Position numbers and translations under genes: made by a program. The notes under the pieces are model-generated. The model did no database searches. It was not told where the DNA came from and was given only the letters and a program-made list of their open reading frames with translations. From CAYUQT01 sp964596165 (GTDB taxonomy: Bacteria > Planctomycetota > Phycisphaerae > UBA1845 > JAFGLZ01), in assembly GCA_964596165.1 (NCBI GenBank), contig CAZQTW010000124.1, forward strand, positions 1 to 8,540: a stretch of DNA of 8,540 nt, read 5' to 3'. Positions within the stretch are counted from its first letter, which is position 1. Each line of letters begins with the position of its first letter. Positions 1 to 6,664 of this stretch are shown here, piece after piece.

Positions 1-580
1 CTCCACCGCTCCCACCCCCAGTCCCAGTCCCTGTCCCGACCCCTGCCATCATGTCCTTGGCCGGCAGTCTGCGGTACTCGTGAGCCTTCACTTGGTGCCT
101 GTTTCCGACGGCCTTCAGGTCGGGGCTTACACTGCCGAAATCCACCAAGCCTCCCGGGTTCTCGCTTAGCCGAGCGTCGGGGATGATGATCCTCTCGGCC
201 TCCTCATTGGCGACGATTTCTCTTGCCGTAAAGGCGAAGAACATGATGAGAAAGATGCCCGCATGGAAAACCAAGGACACGGCCCACGGCATGACGGCCG
301 CGAGGATGCCAACCGTCCGTTCCGAAAGCGCACCTTCCACATAGACTTCTTGTTCCACGGGCGTCGATTCGATAATCGCCGCGACGGGAATATTCGTTGT
401 GACACCGGAAGGCTGGGCTCGGACCGGATGGGGAGCGTGGGAAACCACATTCGATTCCGGTTGGGTTGGACCCGGCACAATCAATGTCGCGCCGCAGGCA
501 GGACAATGAACCGCGCTCCCGACGGGTTGGTCGGCCAGAATCGCCTTTCCACACTTGCCGCAGCGGAACTCCGTTGCCAC
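1..580 (-). CDS. Zinc-ribbon, single-pass membrane protein with glycine-rich tail (3' end missing)
   Basis: The function is unknown and the gene runs off the left edge, with 193 codons visible. The N-terminus holds a zinc ribbon of two CxxC pairs, C7/C10 and C26/C29, of the kind seen in many planctomycete proteins. A Pro/Ser/Val-rich linker (about 36-85) leads to one hydrophobic helix at about 97-118 (PWAVSLVFHAGIFLIMFFAF). After a charged region comes the start of a Gly/Thr/Ser-rich stretch (about 180-193), which probably links to a domain outside the window. Planctomycete proteins of this layout often continue into a von Willebrand A or other exported domain, but none is visible here. The start is GTG at 580. 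It is the only start codon between the in-frame TGA at 616-614 and Met97, and it has a GGAGG site 8 nt upstream. The gene follows the glutamine synthetase homologue by 173 nt on the same strand. Confidence 0.75.
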   Translation of the reverse strand, partial: MATEFRCGKCGKAILADQPVGSAVHCPACGATLIVPGPTQPESNVVSHAPHPVRAQPSGVTTNIPVAAIIESTPVEQEVYVEGALSERTVGILAAVMPWAVSLVFHAGIFLIMFFAFTAREIVANEEAERIIIPDARLSENPGGLVDFGSVSPDLKAVGNRHQVKAHEYRRLPAKDMMAGVGTGTGTGGGSGG

Positions 581-588
581 GACGCCGG

Positions 589-593
589 CCTCC
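589..593 (-). promoter_or_regulatory. Ribosome binding site fixing a GTG start
   Basis: GGAGG on the minus strand lies 8 nt before the GTG codon at 580. It supports the non-ATG start of the zinc-ribbon protein, because no other start codon follows the upstream in-frame stop before the zinc ribbon begins. Confidence 0.7.
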
Positions 594-753
594 GCATGGA
601 ACGGACCGACTGGTCACACCTCCATGGAGTCCACCCCCAACCTCGCCTATTCTACCCCCTCGGTCGCAGGTGAGTAAGAGGAACGGCATCCACCCTTTGA
701 CGCAGGAGCGGACCCGGTATCCCGAACCTTTCCGGCAAGATACTCCACCGCAT

Positions 754-2115
754 TCATATCCGCTCAAAGTACCGGACCCGCTCCCAGTCGGTTACCTCGC
801 GATCAAAGGCCTCCTGCTCCAACCGTGCAAGCCGAACATAGTGGTCAACCGTGTCGTCCCCGAATGCCGCCCTCGCCAACACGCTCTTCTCAAACAGGTC
901 CGTCGCCTCCCGGAGCGTCTTGGGCACTTCGGGCACGCCGGCTGCCTGGTAGGCGTCGCCCTTGAGTTCAGGCGGCGGTTCGATCTTCTTGTTGACCCCA
1001 TGCAGCCCCCCGGCGATAGCGGCCGCATAAGTCAGGTAGGGATTAATGTCGGCACCCGGAATCCGGCACTCGATTCGAAGCGACTCTCCGTGTCCGACGA
1101 TGCGAAAGCCGCAGGTCCGATTGTCATATCCCCAGGCGACGCGCGTGGGGGCGAACGAACCGGCCTGGAACCGCTTGTATGAGTTGACCGTAGGCGCATA
1201 GAACAAGGCCAGCTCGCGAGTGGCCGCCATCATCCCGCCCAAGAAGTGCCTGAACGCGTCGCTGGGCTTGTCGCCCGCATCGAACAAGCTCCGATGGGTC
1301 TGGCGATCCCATGCGCTGACGTGGATGTGGCAGCTAGATCCGGCCGCCTTACGGTCGACCTTGGCCATGAAGGTCACGGCGCGGCCGCATTGCGTCGCCA
1401 TCTCGCGAACACCGTTCTTGTAGATGACGTGCCGGTCGGCCATTTCGAGGGCGTCCGCACAGCGAAGGTTGATCTCGTGTTGGCCGAGTCCCCACTCGCC
1501 CTTGCTGAACTCCACAGGGATGCCGGCCGCGTCCATGTTGTTCCGAATCGCCCGGATCAGTCCCTCGTCCTTGCTGAGGTCCATGATGTGATAGTCGACG
1601 AGATAATCGGAGCCCGGCACGAGATCGTGATAGCGCTTCTGGCGGGCGGTACGGTACGTATCGTCGTAAAGGTAGAACTCCAGTTCGCTGGCGGCCATGA
1701 TGTCCATGCCTGCCTGCGCGGCCCGCTCTAGTTGCCGACGGAGGATCTGACGAGGCGACAGCTCAACCGGCTTGCCGGTTTGCTCATCTTCCAGGTCGCA
1801 GACCACGAGCGCCGTCTTCTCGAGCCACGGCGTGCGCCGAAGCGTCGCCAGATCGGGTCGACCGCGGAAATCGCCGTAGCCCTTTTCCCAACTCGTGTAG
1901 GCGAAGCCCGACTGCGGTTCCATTTCCATGTCGACGGTGAGCAAGTAGTTGCACGCCGGCATGCCGTGGTTGATCATCTGATCGACGAAGTAGTGGCCCG
2001 TCACCCGTTTTCCCATCAGCCGTCCGAGGTGATCGGGAAACACCGAGAGTATCGTGTCGATCTGTCCCTCGTCCACCAACCGCCGCAACGCGTTCAGATC
2101 CAGCATGCCGTGCAT
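754..2115 (-). CDS. Glutamine synthetase-family ligase (GlnA/PuuA-like)
   Basis: This 453-residue protein belongs to the glutamine synthetase superfamily, whose members use ATP to join the gamma-carboxylate of glutamate to ammonia or an amine. The N-terminal beta-grasp part is about 15-110, with GDFRGRPDL at 81-89 in the substrate loop. The C-terminal catalytic domain carries ELEF (144-147, metal-binding Glu), GQHEINL (211-217), SSCHIHVS (260-267, nucleotide-binding His), NSYKRF (311-316) and RIECRIPGADINPY (347-360). The length and the RIECR/GADINPY form resemble the PuuA and GlnA-like branch (gamma-glutamyl-polyamine or other amines) more than housekeeping GlnA, and no adenylylation-loop motif (NLYDLP-like Tyr) is seen after 370. 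The substrate therefore cannot be stated. The ATG at 2115 has GAGGAG 8 nt upstream; a second ATG at 2106 is less well placed. It follows pdxB by 129 nt. No puu catabolic partners are present in the window. Confidence 0.9.
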   Translation of the reverse strand: MHGMLDLNALRRLVDEGQIDTILSVFPDHLGRLMGKRVTGHYFVDQMINHGMPACNYLLTVDMEMEPQSGFAYTSWEKGYGDFRGRPDLATLRRTPWLEKTALVVCDLEDEQTGKPVELSPRQILRRQLERAAQAGMDIMAASELEFYLYDDTYRTARQKRYHDLVPGSDYLVDYHIMDLSKDEGLIRAIRNNMDAAGIPVEFSKGEWGLGQHEINLRCADALEMADRHVIYKNGVREMATQCGRAVTFMAKVDRKAAGSSCHIHVSAWDRQTHRSLFDAGDKPSDAFRHFLGGMMAATRELALFYAPTVNSYKRFQAGSFAPTRVAWGYDNRTCGFRIVGHGESLRIECRIPGADINPYLTYAAAIAGGLHGVNKKIEPPPELKGDAYQAAGVPEVPKTLREATDLFEKSVLARAAFGDDTVDHYVRLARLEQEAFDREVTDWERVRYFERI

Positions 2116-2244
2116 AGTCCCTGCTCCTCGTGGCGTCGAGTCCCCTTCGGTTCGAGGTCAACACGGTACACGAGGCGAAGCCGACTGACAATGCGGAAAT
2201 GGCCTACCGACAGCCAAGAACCGGCCGCCGTCGAGCAGGTCGTT

Positions 2245-3387
2245 CTAGACTCGGAATCCCCACACTTGTAGCGTTCGGATGAGTGAAGTCGAAGCCCCCA
2301 AGATCGTGACCCGCGTATTGAAGAACTCGCGGCGGATGGGATAGTCTCTGCGAAGCTGGTCGAACTTGCCGGCCCGGGCATCGGCCGGCAATCGTACGAT
2401 CTCTCGCATGCGGCGGTCGTCGGCCTCGATGTCGTAGACTCGACGGACTACCTCTCGAAGAATTGCCGAGTCGGACCGACCGGATGCATCGACATCCAAT
2501 CGCGGAACGGGCGGGGCCGGCATCACCGTCGTCGGATCCCAGACTGCCTTCAGGCCCATCTCACGGCACACCGCATCAAAGAGCATCTTTGTGCCGGCCA
2601 CCTTGCCGTCGAAGCTATAGCCGGCGATGTGGGGCGTTCCGATATCCACCTTTCTGAACAACTGGACACTGATCTCCGGCTCGGGCTCCCACACGTCCAG
2701 CACGGTGGCCCACAACGAACCTCCTCGCAAGACATCCAACAGGCCTCCGTTGTCCACGACAGCGCCGCGACTCGTATTCAACAGCACCGTTTGGGGACGC
2801 AACCGGTCCAACCGTTCGCGATCGAAGAGGTGATAGGTCCGATCGGGTCCTTCCCGCGTAAGAGGAACGTGGCAGGTGATCACGTCCGACTCCCGGCAGA
2901 TCGTATCCAGGTCCACAAAATCCCCACCCTCGGCCCGCTGCCTCGGCGGATCGTTCTGCAGGACACGCATGCCCATCGCCGCCGCATTGCGGACGACCAG
3001 CCGGCCGATGTTGCCGACGCCGACGACTCCGATCGTCTTGCCGGCCCACTCGACGCCCAGGCGCTCGCCGATCGTCAGCATCGCGGCCAACACGTACTCC
3101 GCCACACTGTTCGCATTGCTCCCGGCCGCCGTGTGAAACGGGATCTTCCGCTGAGCAAGATATGACGTATCGACGTGGTCAAAGCCGATCGTGGCCGTCC
3201 CGACAAACCGAACGCCGGACGAGCCTAGGAGCCTGGCATTGACCTTGGTGACCGACCGCACGAGCAGGACGTCGGCACCGGCCACGTCGGCGACCGTCAT
3301 CGACCGTCCGCTCAACGTCACGACGTCGCCCAGCCCGCCGAAGGCCTCACGAACGTATGGGATGTTCTCGTCAGCGATGATTCGCAT
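2245..3387 (-). CDS. pdxB: Erythronate-4-phosphate dehydrogenase
   Basis: PdxB oxidises 4-phospho-D-erythronate to 2-oxo-3-hydroxy-4-phosphobutanoate, the second step of the deoxyxylulose 5-phosphate-dependent pyridoxal phosphate pathway, in the cytoplasm. The 380 residues match the usual length (about 378-380). Visible features are the N-terminal DENIPY (7-11 region), the NAD-binding fold with GVGNIG (123-128) and NDPP (145-148), the catalytic Arg in SRGAVVDN (206-213), the Glu in DVWEPEPE (231-238) and the catalytic His in GTPHIAGYS (250-258). The C-terminal PdxB dimerisation domain occupies about 285-380 and separates it from generic D-2-hydroxyacid dehydrogenases such as SerA. The ATG at 3387 gives the family-typical MRIIADENIP. 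An in-frame TTG at 3393 would add only two residues. No Shine-Dalgarno is evident; a repeat array (3395-3424) occupies the place where one would be. It lies 128 nt downstream of the epimerase gene. Confidence 0.93.
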   Translation of the reverse strand: MRIIADENIPYVREAFGGLGDVVTLSGRSMTVADVAGADVLLVRSVTKVNARLLGSSGVRFVGTATIGFDHVDTSYLAQRKIPFHTAAGSNANSVAEYVLAAMLTIGERLGVEWAGKTIGVVGVGNIGRLVVRNAAAMGMRVLQNDPPRQRAEGGDFVDLDTICRESDVITCHVPLTREGPDRTYHLFDRERLDRLRPQTVLLNTSRGAVVDNGGLLDVLRGGSLWATVLDVWEPEPEISVQLFRKVDIGTPHIAGYSFDGKVAGTKMLFDAVCREMGLKAVWDPTTVMPAPPVPRLDVDASGRSDSAILREVVRRVYDIEADDRRMREIVRLPADARAGKFDQLRRDYPIRREFFNTRVTILGASTSLIRTLQVWGFRV

Positions 3388-3394
3388 AGTCAAA

Positions 3395-3424
3395 CCGGGT
3401 TTCGCGACTGGGGTTACGGGTTCC
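3395..3424 (-). repeat. 7-bp-period array before pdxB
   Basis: Read on the minus strand, the units are GGAACCC, GTAACCC, CAGTCGC and GAAACCC, then GG. Three of the four fit a GNAACCC pattern. The array ends 7 nt before the pdxB ATG. It is an imperfect inverted copy of the array at 3466-3488: CGGGTTTCG (3396-3404) is exactly complementary to CGAAACCCG (3480-3488). Confidence 0.55.
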
Positions 3425-3465
3425 GGAGGTTGAGTTTCGGACAGGAATCCGGCGCTTGTTCAGCC

Positions 3466-3488
3466 CGAACCCTGATACCCGAAACCCG
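3466..3488 (+). repeat. 7-bp-period array downstream of the epimerase gene
   Basis: The units on the plus strand are CGAACCC, TGATACC and CGAAACC, then CG. It lies between the epimerase stop (3516) and pdxB. With 3395-3424 it forms two nested inverted pairs, a 9-bp stem (3396-3404 with 3480-3488) and a 6-bp stem (3418-3423 with 3467-3472), so the intercistronic RNA could fold into a stem-loop. A lone GGAATCC at 3444-3450 sits in the loop. No U-run follows, so this is not a clear intrinsic terminator. Confidence 0.5.
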
Positions 3489-3515
3489 TCTTCCAATAGC
3501 TGCCGCCCGGCGGCT

Positions 3516-4802
3516 TCACTTCCCTTTCCCCAACAGCATGTTCAACCTGCGCTCGGTCTGGATCGTCGATCGGACCGTGTGGTAGCTGATCTTCCAGGCG
3601 TGGCCCAGGTAGTCCCACTTCACGCGGCCGTCGCGTTCGCACAGGGCGTACCACTCGCCGACCTCGTGGTTGATCATCTTGTTCCAGATGAAGTCGTGGA
3701 CATTGACGAACGCCTTCCAGTACTTGTCGTCCTTAAAGAGCAAGCAACCATCGAGCAACCCCACGACTGCTTCGGCCTGTTGCCAGAACTCCTTCAGTGT
3801 CTGAATGGGCGGCCCGTCGTTCGGGCCTTCGACGCAAATCCCGCCGTATTCCCAGTCGATGCCCCACTGAATCGCATGGTCGATCAGCTTGCGAATGACC
3901 TCGATGTAGTTCCCTGAATGCTCGCCCAAAATCTTCGACGCATGGTTGAGGAGCCAGGCGTACTCGATGTTGTGCCCATAGTTGGTGTTGTTAAGCGGGC
4001 GACCCTCTTCGTCTTCGGCGTCGCGGTCGCTGCCCCACACGTTCTTGAACATGATCGCCCGAAGCGGCTCGAACGAATACGAGAACTGGGCGATACCCGT
4101 GCCGTAATTGGGAAAGAGCATCTTCGTGTTCAGCAAATCGATCGTCTCGAGCAGACGTCGACGATGCACGTGACTCTGGGTCAACTCGTAAAGGACCGTA
4201 AGGGCCTCCATCATATGCATATGCACGTCGAGCGACTTGCGATCCCCGCCGTAGACACCCGGCGGCTTGATCGACCAGTCGCGATTCATCATCTCATAGT
4301 AGCCTCCGAATCGCGTGTCGATCACGTTACGGCTCAGTTCGTCGTACGTCTTGAGGGCGTACTCACGGGCAAGTTTGCTGCGGGTGGCCAGGGCGCACTC
4401 GGAGAGACAGTACATGGCGAAATCATGCCCGTAGATGATCTTGCTGTCGTCGATCGGCTTGCCGCTGCGAGTGGTCACCCAGTACCAGCCCCCGTACTTC
4501 TTGTCCCAGAAATGGTCGATGAGAAATTCCGCGCCCTGCTTGGCCAGCTTGGCGCACTTGCCGTCGCCCAACCCGTACCGGTGGGCGGACGCCATGGTAA
4601 AGATCATCCGCGTCTGCTGGACCAGCGTCTTGTCGGTCACACCGGTCGGCTTGCCGTTCCGATCGAAATACGTGAGGAACCCGCCGTATTTCTTGTCGAC
4701 CGAGTTGTTCAACCAGAACGGCATGAGCTTTTCCCGGAGGTACTTGTATACTCGATCGCGCCGCTCTTTGATCTCATCCTTCGAAATCGTCCACGCGCAC
4801 AT
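3516..4802 (-). CDS. Cellobiose 2-epimerase-like protein (AGE family)
   Basis: This 428-residue protein belongs to the N-acylglucosamine 2-epimerase/cellobiose 2-epimerase family, an (alpha/alpha)6 barrel that interconverts gluco- and manno-configured sugars at C2. The usual length is 390-430. Motifs in order are QQTRMIF (62-68, Arg65), HMHMMEALT (194-202), YGHNIEYAWLL (275-285, with His277 and Glu280), EFWQQAEAVVG (338-348) and HAWKISYH (401-408, Trp403 and His408). The H-N-I-E form and the C-terminal YH match the cellobiose 2-epimerase branch better than renin-binding-protein-type epimerases, but the true substrate (cellobiose, mannobiose or a monosaccharide) cannot be told. No signal peptide is seen, so it is probably cytoplasmic. 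The reading frame stays open upstream to 5159 inside gatB, but the ATG at 4802 with AAGGAG 6 nt before it is clearly the start. It is divergent from gatB and first in the minus-strand block. Confidence 0.88.
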   Translation of the reverse strand: MCAWTISKDEIKERRDRVYKYLREKLMPFWLNNSVDKKYGGFLTYFDRNGKPTGVTDKTLVQQTRMIFTMASAHRYGLGDGKCAKLAKQGAEFLIDHFWDKKYGGWYWVTTRSGKPIDDSKIIYGHDFAMYCLSECALATRSKLAREYALKTYDELSRNVIDTRFGGYYEMMNRDWSIKPPGVYGGDRKSLDVHMHMMEALTVLYELTQSHVHRRRLLETIDLLNTKMLFPNYGTGIAQFSYSFEPLRAIMFKNVWGSDRDAEDEEGRPLNNTNYGHNIEYAWLLNHASKILGEHSGNYIEVIRKLIDHAIQWGIDWEYGGICVEGPNDGPPIQTLKEFWQQAEAVVGLLDGCLLFKDDKYWKAFVNVHDFIWNKMINHEVGEWYALCERDGRVKWDYLGHAWKISYHTVRSTIQTERRLNMLLGKGK

Positions 4803-4808
4803 AACACT

Positions 4809-4814
4809 CTCCTT
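4809..4814 (-). promoter_or_regulatory. Ribosome binding site fixing the epimerase start
   Basis: AAGGAG on the minus strand ends 6 nt before the ATG at 4802. It rules out a 119-residue N-terminal extension that the open frame would otherwise allow antisense to gatB. Confidence 0.75.
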
Positions 4815-4824
4815 ATGAGCAATG

Positions 4825-4853
4825 TTGAGTACGAAGGATAGTCCGTTTAAGAT
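4825..4853 (+). promoter_or_regulatory. Candidate sigma-70-type promoter for gatB
   Basis: TTGAGT (4825-4830) and TAAGAT (4848-4853) are separated by 17 nt, with a 136-nt leader to the gatB ATG. Each hexamer matches the consensus at four of six positions. It lies in the divergent region shared with the epimerase gene. The call rests on sequence match only. Confidence 0.3.
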
Positions 4854-4959
4854 CGTCCGTCCAGAGAAGGCTGGGTATCCGACATGGGGTCTGGGAACGA
4901 TCCGGTGGACCGGCATTGATTCCGACTCCTGTCTGTTGACTCCCGGCATCAACCTCCTC

Positions 4960-4971
4960 TTTCGTACGAAA
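4960..4971. promoter_or_regulatory. Perfect 12-bp palindrome just before the gatB ribosome site
   Basis: TTTCGTACGAAA is perfectly self-complementary over 12 bp. It ends 2 nt before the GGTGGAG ribosome site of gatB (4974-4980). A TACGAA half-site recurs at 4830-4835 inside the candidate promoter. It could be an operator for a dimeric regulator, or chance; no regulator gene is present in the window. Confidence 0.35.
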
Positions 4972-4989
4972 CCGGTGGAGTCTCCGAAG

Positions 4990-6480
4990 ATGTCCGACCT
5001 CCAGTTCACGCCCGTCATCGGCATGGAGATACACGTCCAGCTCGCGACGCGGACGAAGATGTTCTGCGCGACGCCCGTCGAGTTCGGGGCGGAAGCCAAC
5101 TCGCGGACGTGCCCTGTATGCATCGGCATGCCCGGCGTTCTGCCGGTGATGAATCGCAAGGCCTACGAGTATGCCGTCATGACGGCCATCGCGCTGAACT
5201 GCACGATCGCTCGGTTCACCAAGTGGGACCGCAAGAGCTACTACTACCCCGACCTGCCGAAGAACTACCAGATCAGCCAGTATGACCTCCCGCTCAGCAG
5301 CGACGGATATCTCGACATCCCCCTGTCCGACGGTTCGACAAAACGAATTGGCATCATCCGCGCCCATCTGGAGGAAGATGCCGGCAAGAACGTCCACGAC
5401 ATCCCCGGCTGCACGGGCGTCGACCTGAATCGGGCAGGAACCCCCCTGCTTGAAATCGTCAGCAAGCCGGACATGAACAGCGTCGAAGAGGCCGGTACCT
5501 ACGCCCGCCAGATGCAGCGGCTCGTCCAGTACCTCGGTGTCAGCGAGGCCAACATGCAGATGGGCCACATGCGATTCGAGCCGAATATCAACTTGAAGGT
5601 CCGCGTCAACGGCAAGGAATTCGCCACGCCCATCTTCGAGGTCAAAAACCTCAACAGCTTCCGAGCGCTCGACCGGGCCGTCGCCTGGGTCATCGAGTAC
5701 CAGAAGCAACAAGTCATGATTTCCCTCGCTCAGGGCAAGGAGTTCACACTCCAGGCGATAGGCAAGCAGAACTGGGGCTGGCGTGACGAGGCCGGCATCG
5801 GCGAATTCCAGCGAGGCAAGGAAGAAGCCCACGACTACCGCTACTTCCCAGACCCCGACCTCGTCCCGGTCGTCATGGACGATGCATGGCTCGAGGAGCT
5901 GCGCGCCCGCGTTCCCGAATTGCCCCTCCAGCGACGAGCCAGGCTGTGCAGCCGGATTGGTCTATCGATCACCGACGCGGAGACGATCATTGCCGATCGC
6001 GCCTCAGCCGACCTGTTCGACGCCGCGCTCGCCGCCGGCGCCGACGGCAAGACGCTGGGCAAACACTTCATCAGCTTCTGGGCCCGTTACGCGAACGATC
6101 GCAGCACGACGATTTTCGGCCTGGGCGTCGACGCCGACCGTATCGCCGAACTGGCCAAGCTGGTCGTCGACGGCACGATCAGCGCCACCGCCGCGCAACA
6201 GATTGCCGAAAAGATGCTCGAATCGGCCGATGCGCCGCGGACGATTGCCGAACGCAACGGGCTGATTCAGGCGACGGGTGCCGATGAACACCAAGCGTGG
6301 GTCGATCAGGCGTTTGCCGAAAATCAGCAGGCGGTCCAGGACGCTCGGAACAATCCCAAGAAGCAGAAGGCCGCCCTTGGCTTCCTCACCGGCCAGGTGA
6401 TGAAGATTTCCAAGGGCAAGGCCAACCCGAAGATCACCAACGAACTCATCCGGAAGAAGCTCACCGAAGCGGGCGGGTAG
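4990..6480 (+). CDS. gatB: Aspartyl/glutamyl-tRNA(Asn/Gln) amidotransferase subunit B
   Basis: GatB is the tRNA-binding and kinase subunit of GatCAB. It phosphorylates the carboxylate of mischarged Glu-tRNA(Gln) or Asp-tRNA(Asn) and, with ammonia from GatA, converts it to the amide. The 496 residues are close to the usual 475-500. Signatures are VIGMEIHVQL (9-18, metal-site E13 and H15), CPVCIGMPG (41-49), YYYPDLPKNYQISQYDLP (84-101), HLEEDAGK (126-133), NRAGTPLLEIVSKPDM (147-162), EVKNLNSF (217-224) and KEEAHDYRYFPDPDL (277-291). The helical tail and YqeY-like domain fill about 300-496, ending in a typical GQVMKISKGKANP segment (468-480). The ATG at 4990 (MSDLQFTPVIG) has GGTGGAG 9 nt upstream. 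An upstream in-frame ATG at 4822 would add 56 residues unlike the family and has no ribosome site. gatA and gatC are not in this window. Confidence 0.96.
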   Translation: MSDLQFTPVIGMEIHVQLATRTKMFCATPVEFGAEANSRTCPVCIGMPGVLPVMNRKAYEYAVMTAIALNCTIARFTKWDRKSYYYPDLPKNYQISQYDLPLSSDGYLDIPLSDGSTKRIGIIRAHLEEDAGKNVHDIPGCTGVDLNRAGTPLLEIVSKPDMNSVEEAGTYARQMQRLVQYLGVSEANMQMGHMRFEPNINLKVRVNGKEFATPIFEVKNLNSFRALDRAVAWVIEYQKQQVMISLAQGKEFTLQAIGKQNWGWRDEAGIGEFQRGKEEAHDYRYFPDPDLVPVVMDDAWLEELRARVPELPLQRRARLCSRIGLSITDAETIIADRASADLFDAALAAGADGKTLGKHFISFWARYANDRSTTIFGLGVDADRIAELAKLVVDGTISATAAQQIAEKMLESADAPRTIAERNGLIQATGADEHQAWVDQAFAENQQAVQDARNNPKKQKAALGFLTGQVMKISKGKANPKITNELIRKKLTEAGG

Positions 6481-6488
6481 TCGCGAGC

Positions 6489-6520
6489 AGAATCCAGAAT
6501 CCGGAATTCAGAATCCAGAA
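6489..6520 (+). repeat. Heptamer tandem array after gatB
   Basis: The units are AGAATCC, AGAATCC, GGAATTC and AGAATCC, then AGAA: about 4.6 copies of a 7-bp unit starting 9 nt after the gatB stop. The unit is close to the GNAACCC heptamers flanking 3424-3466 and to GGAATCC at 3444-3450, suggesting one family of intergenic mini-arrays. Confidence 0.75.
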
Positions 6521-6590
6521 CTGTAGCGGCCGGCGCCCGCGCTGGGCGAAGACAATCGTTTCATTCCGAGCACCACCACAACCAATCGTG

Positions 6591-6655
6591 AGACCTCAAA
6601 TTTCTCCTCCAGCCTCCGTGATCTCTGTGGCCAATGGTTCGTGGGTGAATCGCAT
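6591..6655 (-). repeat. Degenerate dispersed-repeat-like segment
   Basis: Read on the minus strand, this stretch contains CCACAGAGATCACGGAGG followed by a purine-rich GGAGGAGAAATTTGAG tract. This style matches CACAGAG/CACGGAG intergenic repeats common in many environmental bacterial genomes, where they create spurious short ORFs. It is a single degenerate copy with no second copy in the window, so the assignment rests on recognition. It occupies the middle of the 327-nt gap between gatB and the first pseudopilin; the rest of that gap holds the heptamer array and the promoter and leader of the pseudopilin. Confidence 0.4.
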
Positions 6656-6664
6656 CCGCCCCCC

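Noticed and set aside
649..654. TAGAAT on the minus strand, 69 nt before the zinc-ribbon GTG
   Set aside because: It is a good -10 match, but I found no acceptable -35 hexamer 16-18 nt upstream, so I do not call it a promoter.
204..767. 187-residue open frame on the minus strand
   Set aside because: It overlaps the zinc-ribbon gene in another frame, has Arg/Gly/Ser-rich low-quality composition and no domain. The GTG-started frame has CxxC pairs, a membrane helix and a ribosome site.
4822..4989. Upstream start of gatB at 4822
   Set aside because: It would add 56 residues unlike GatB, has no ribosome site, and the family start MSDLQFTPVIG lies at 4990 with GGTGGAG before it.
4803..5159. N-terminal extension of the epimerase antisense to gatB
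   Set aside because: The extra 119 residues show no family similarity, and the ATG at 4802 has a strong AAGGAG site.
4813..5832. 339-residue open frame antisense to gatB, and 307- and 178-residue frames antisense to the epimerase and pdxB
   Set aside because: These are antisense shadows produced by high-GC codon bias, rich in Asp/Val/Arg, with no motifs and lying opposite well-identified genes.
6534..6548. Hairpin CGCCC / GGGCG after gatB
   Set aside because: The stem has only five base pairs and no U-run follows, so it is not sufficient for an intrinsic terminator.
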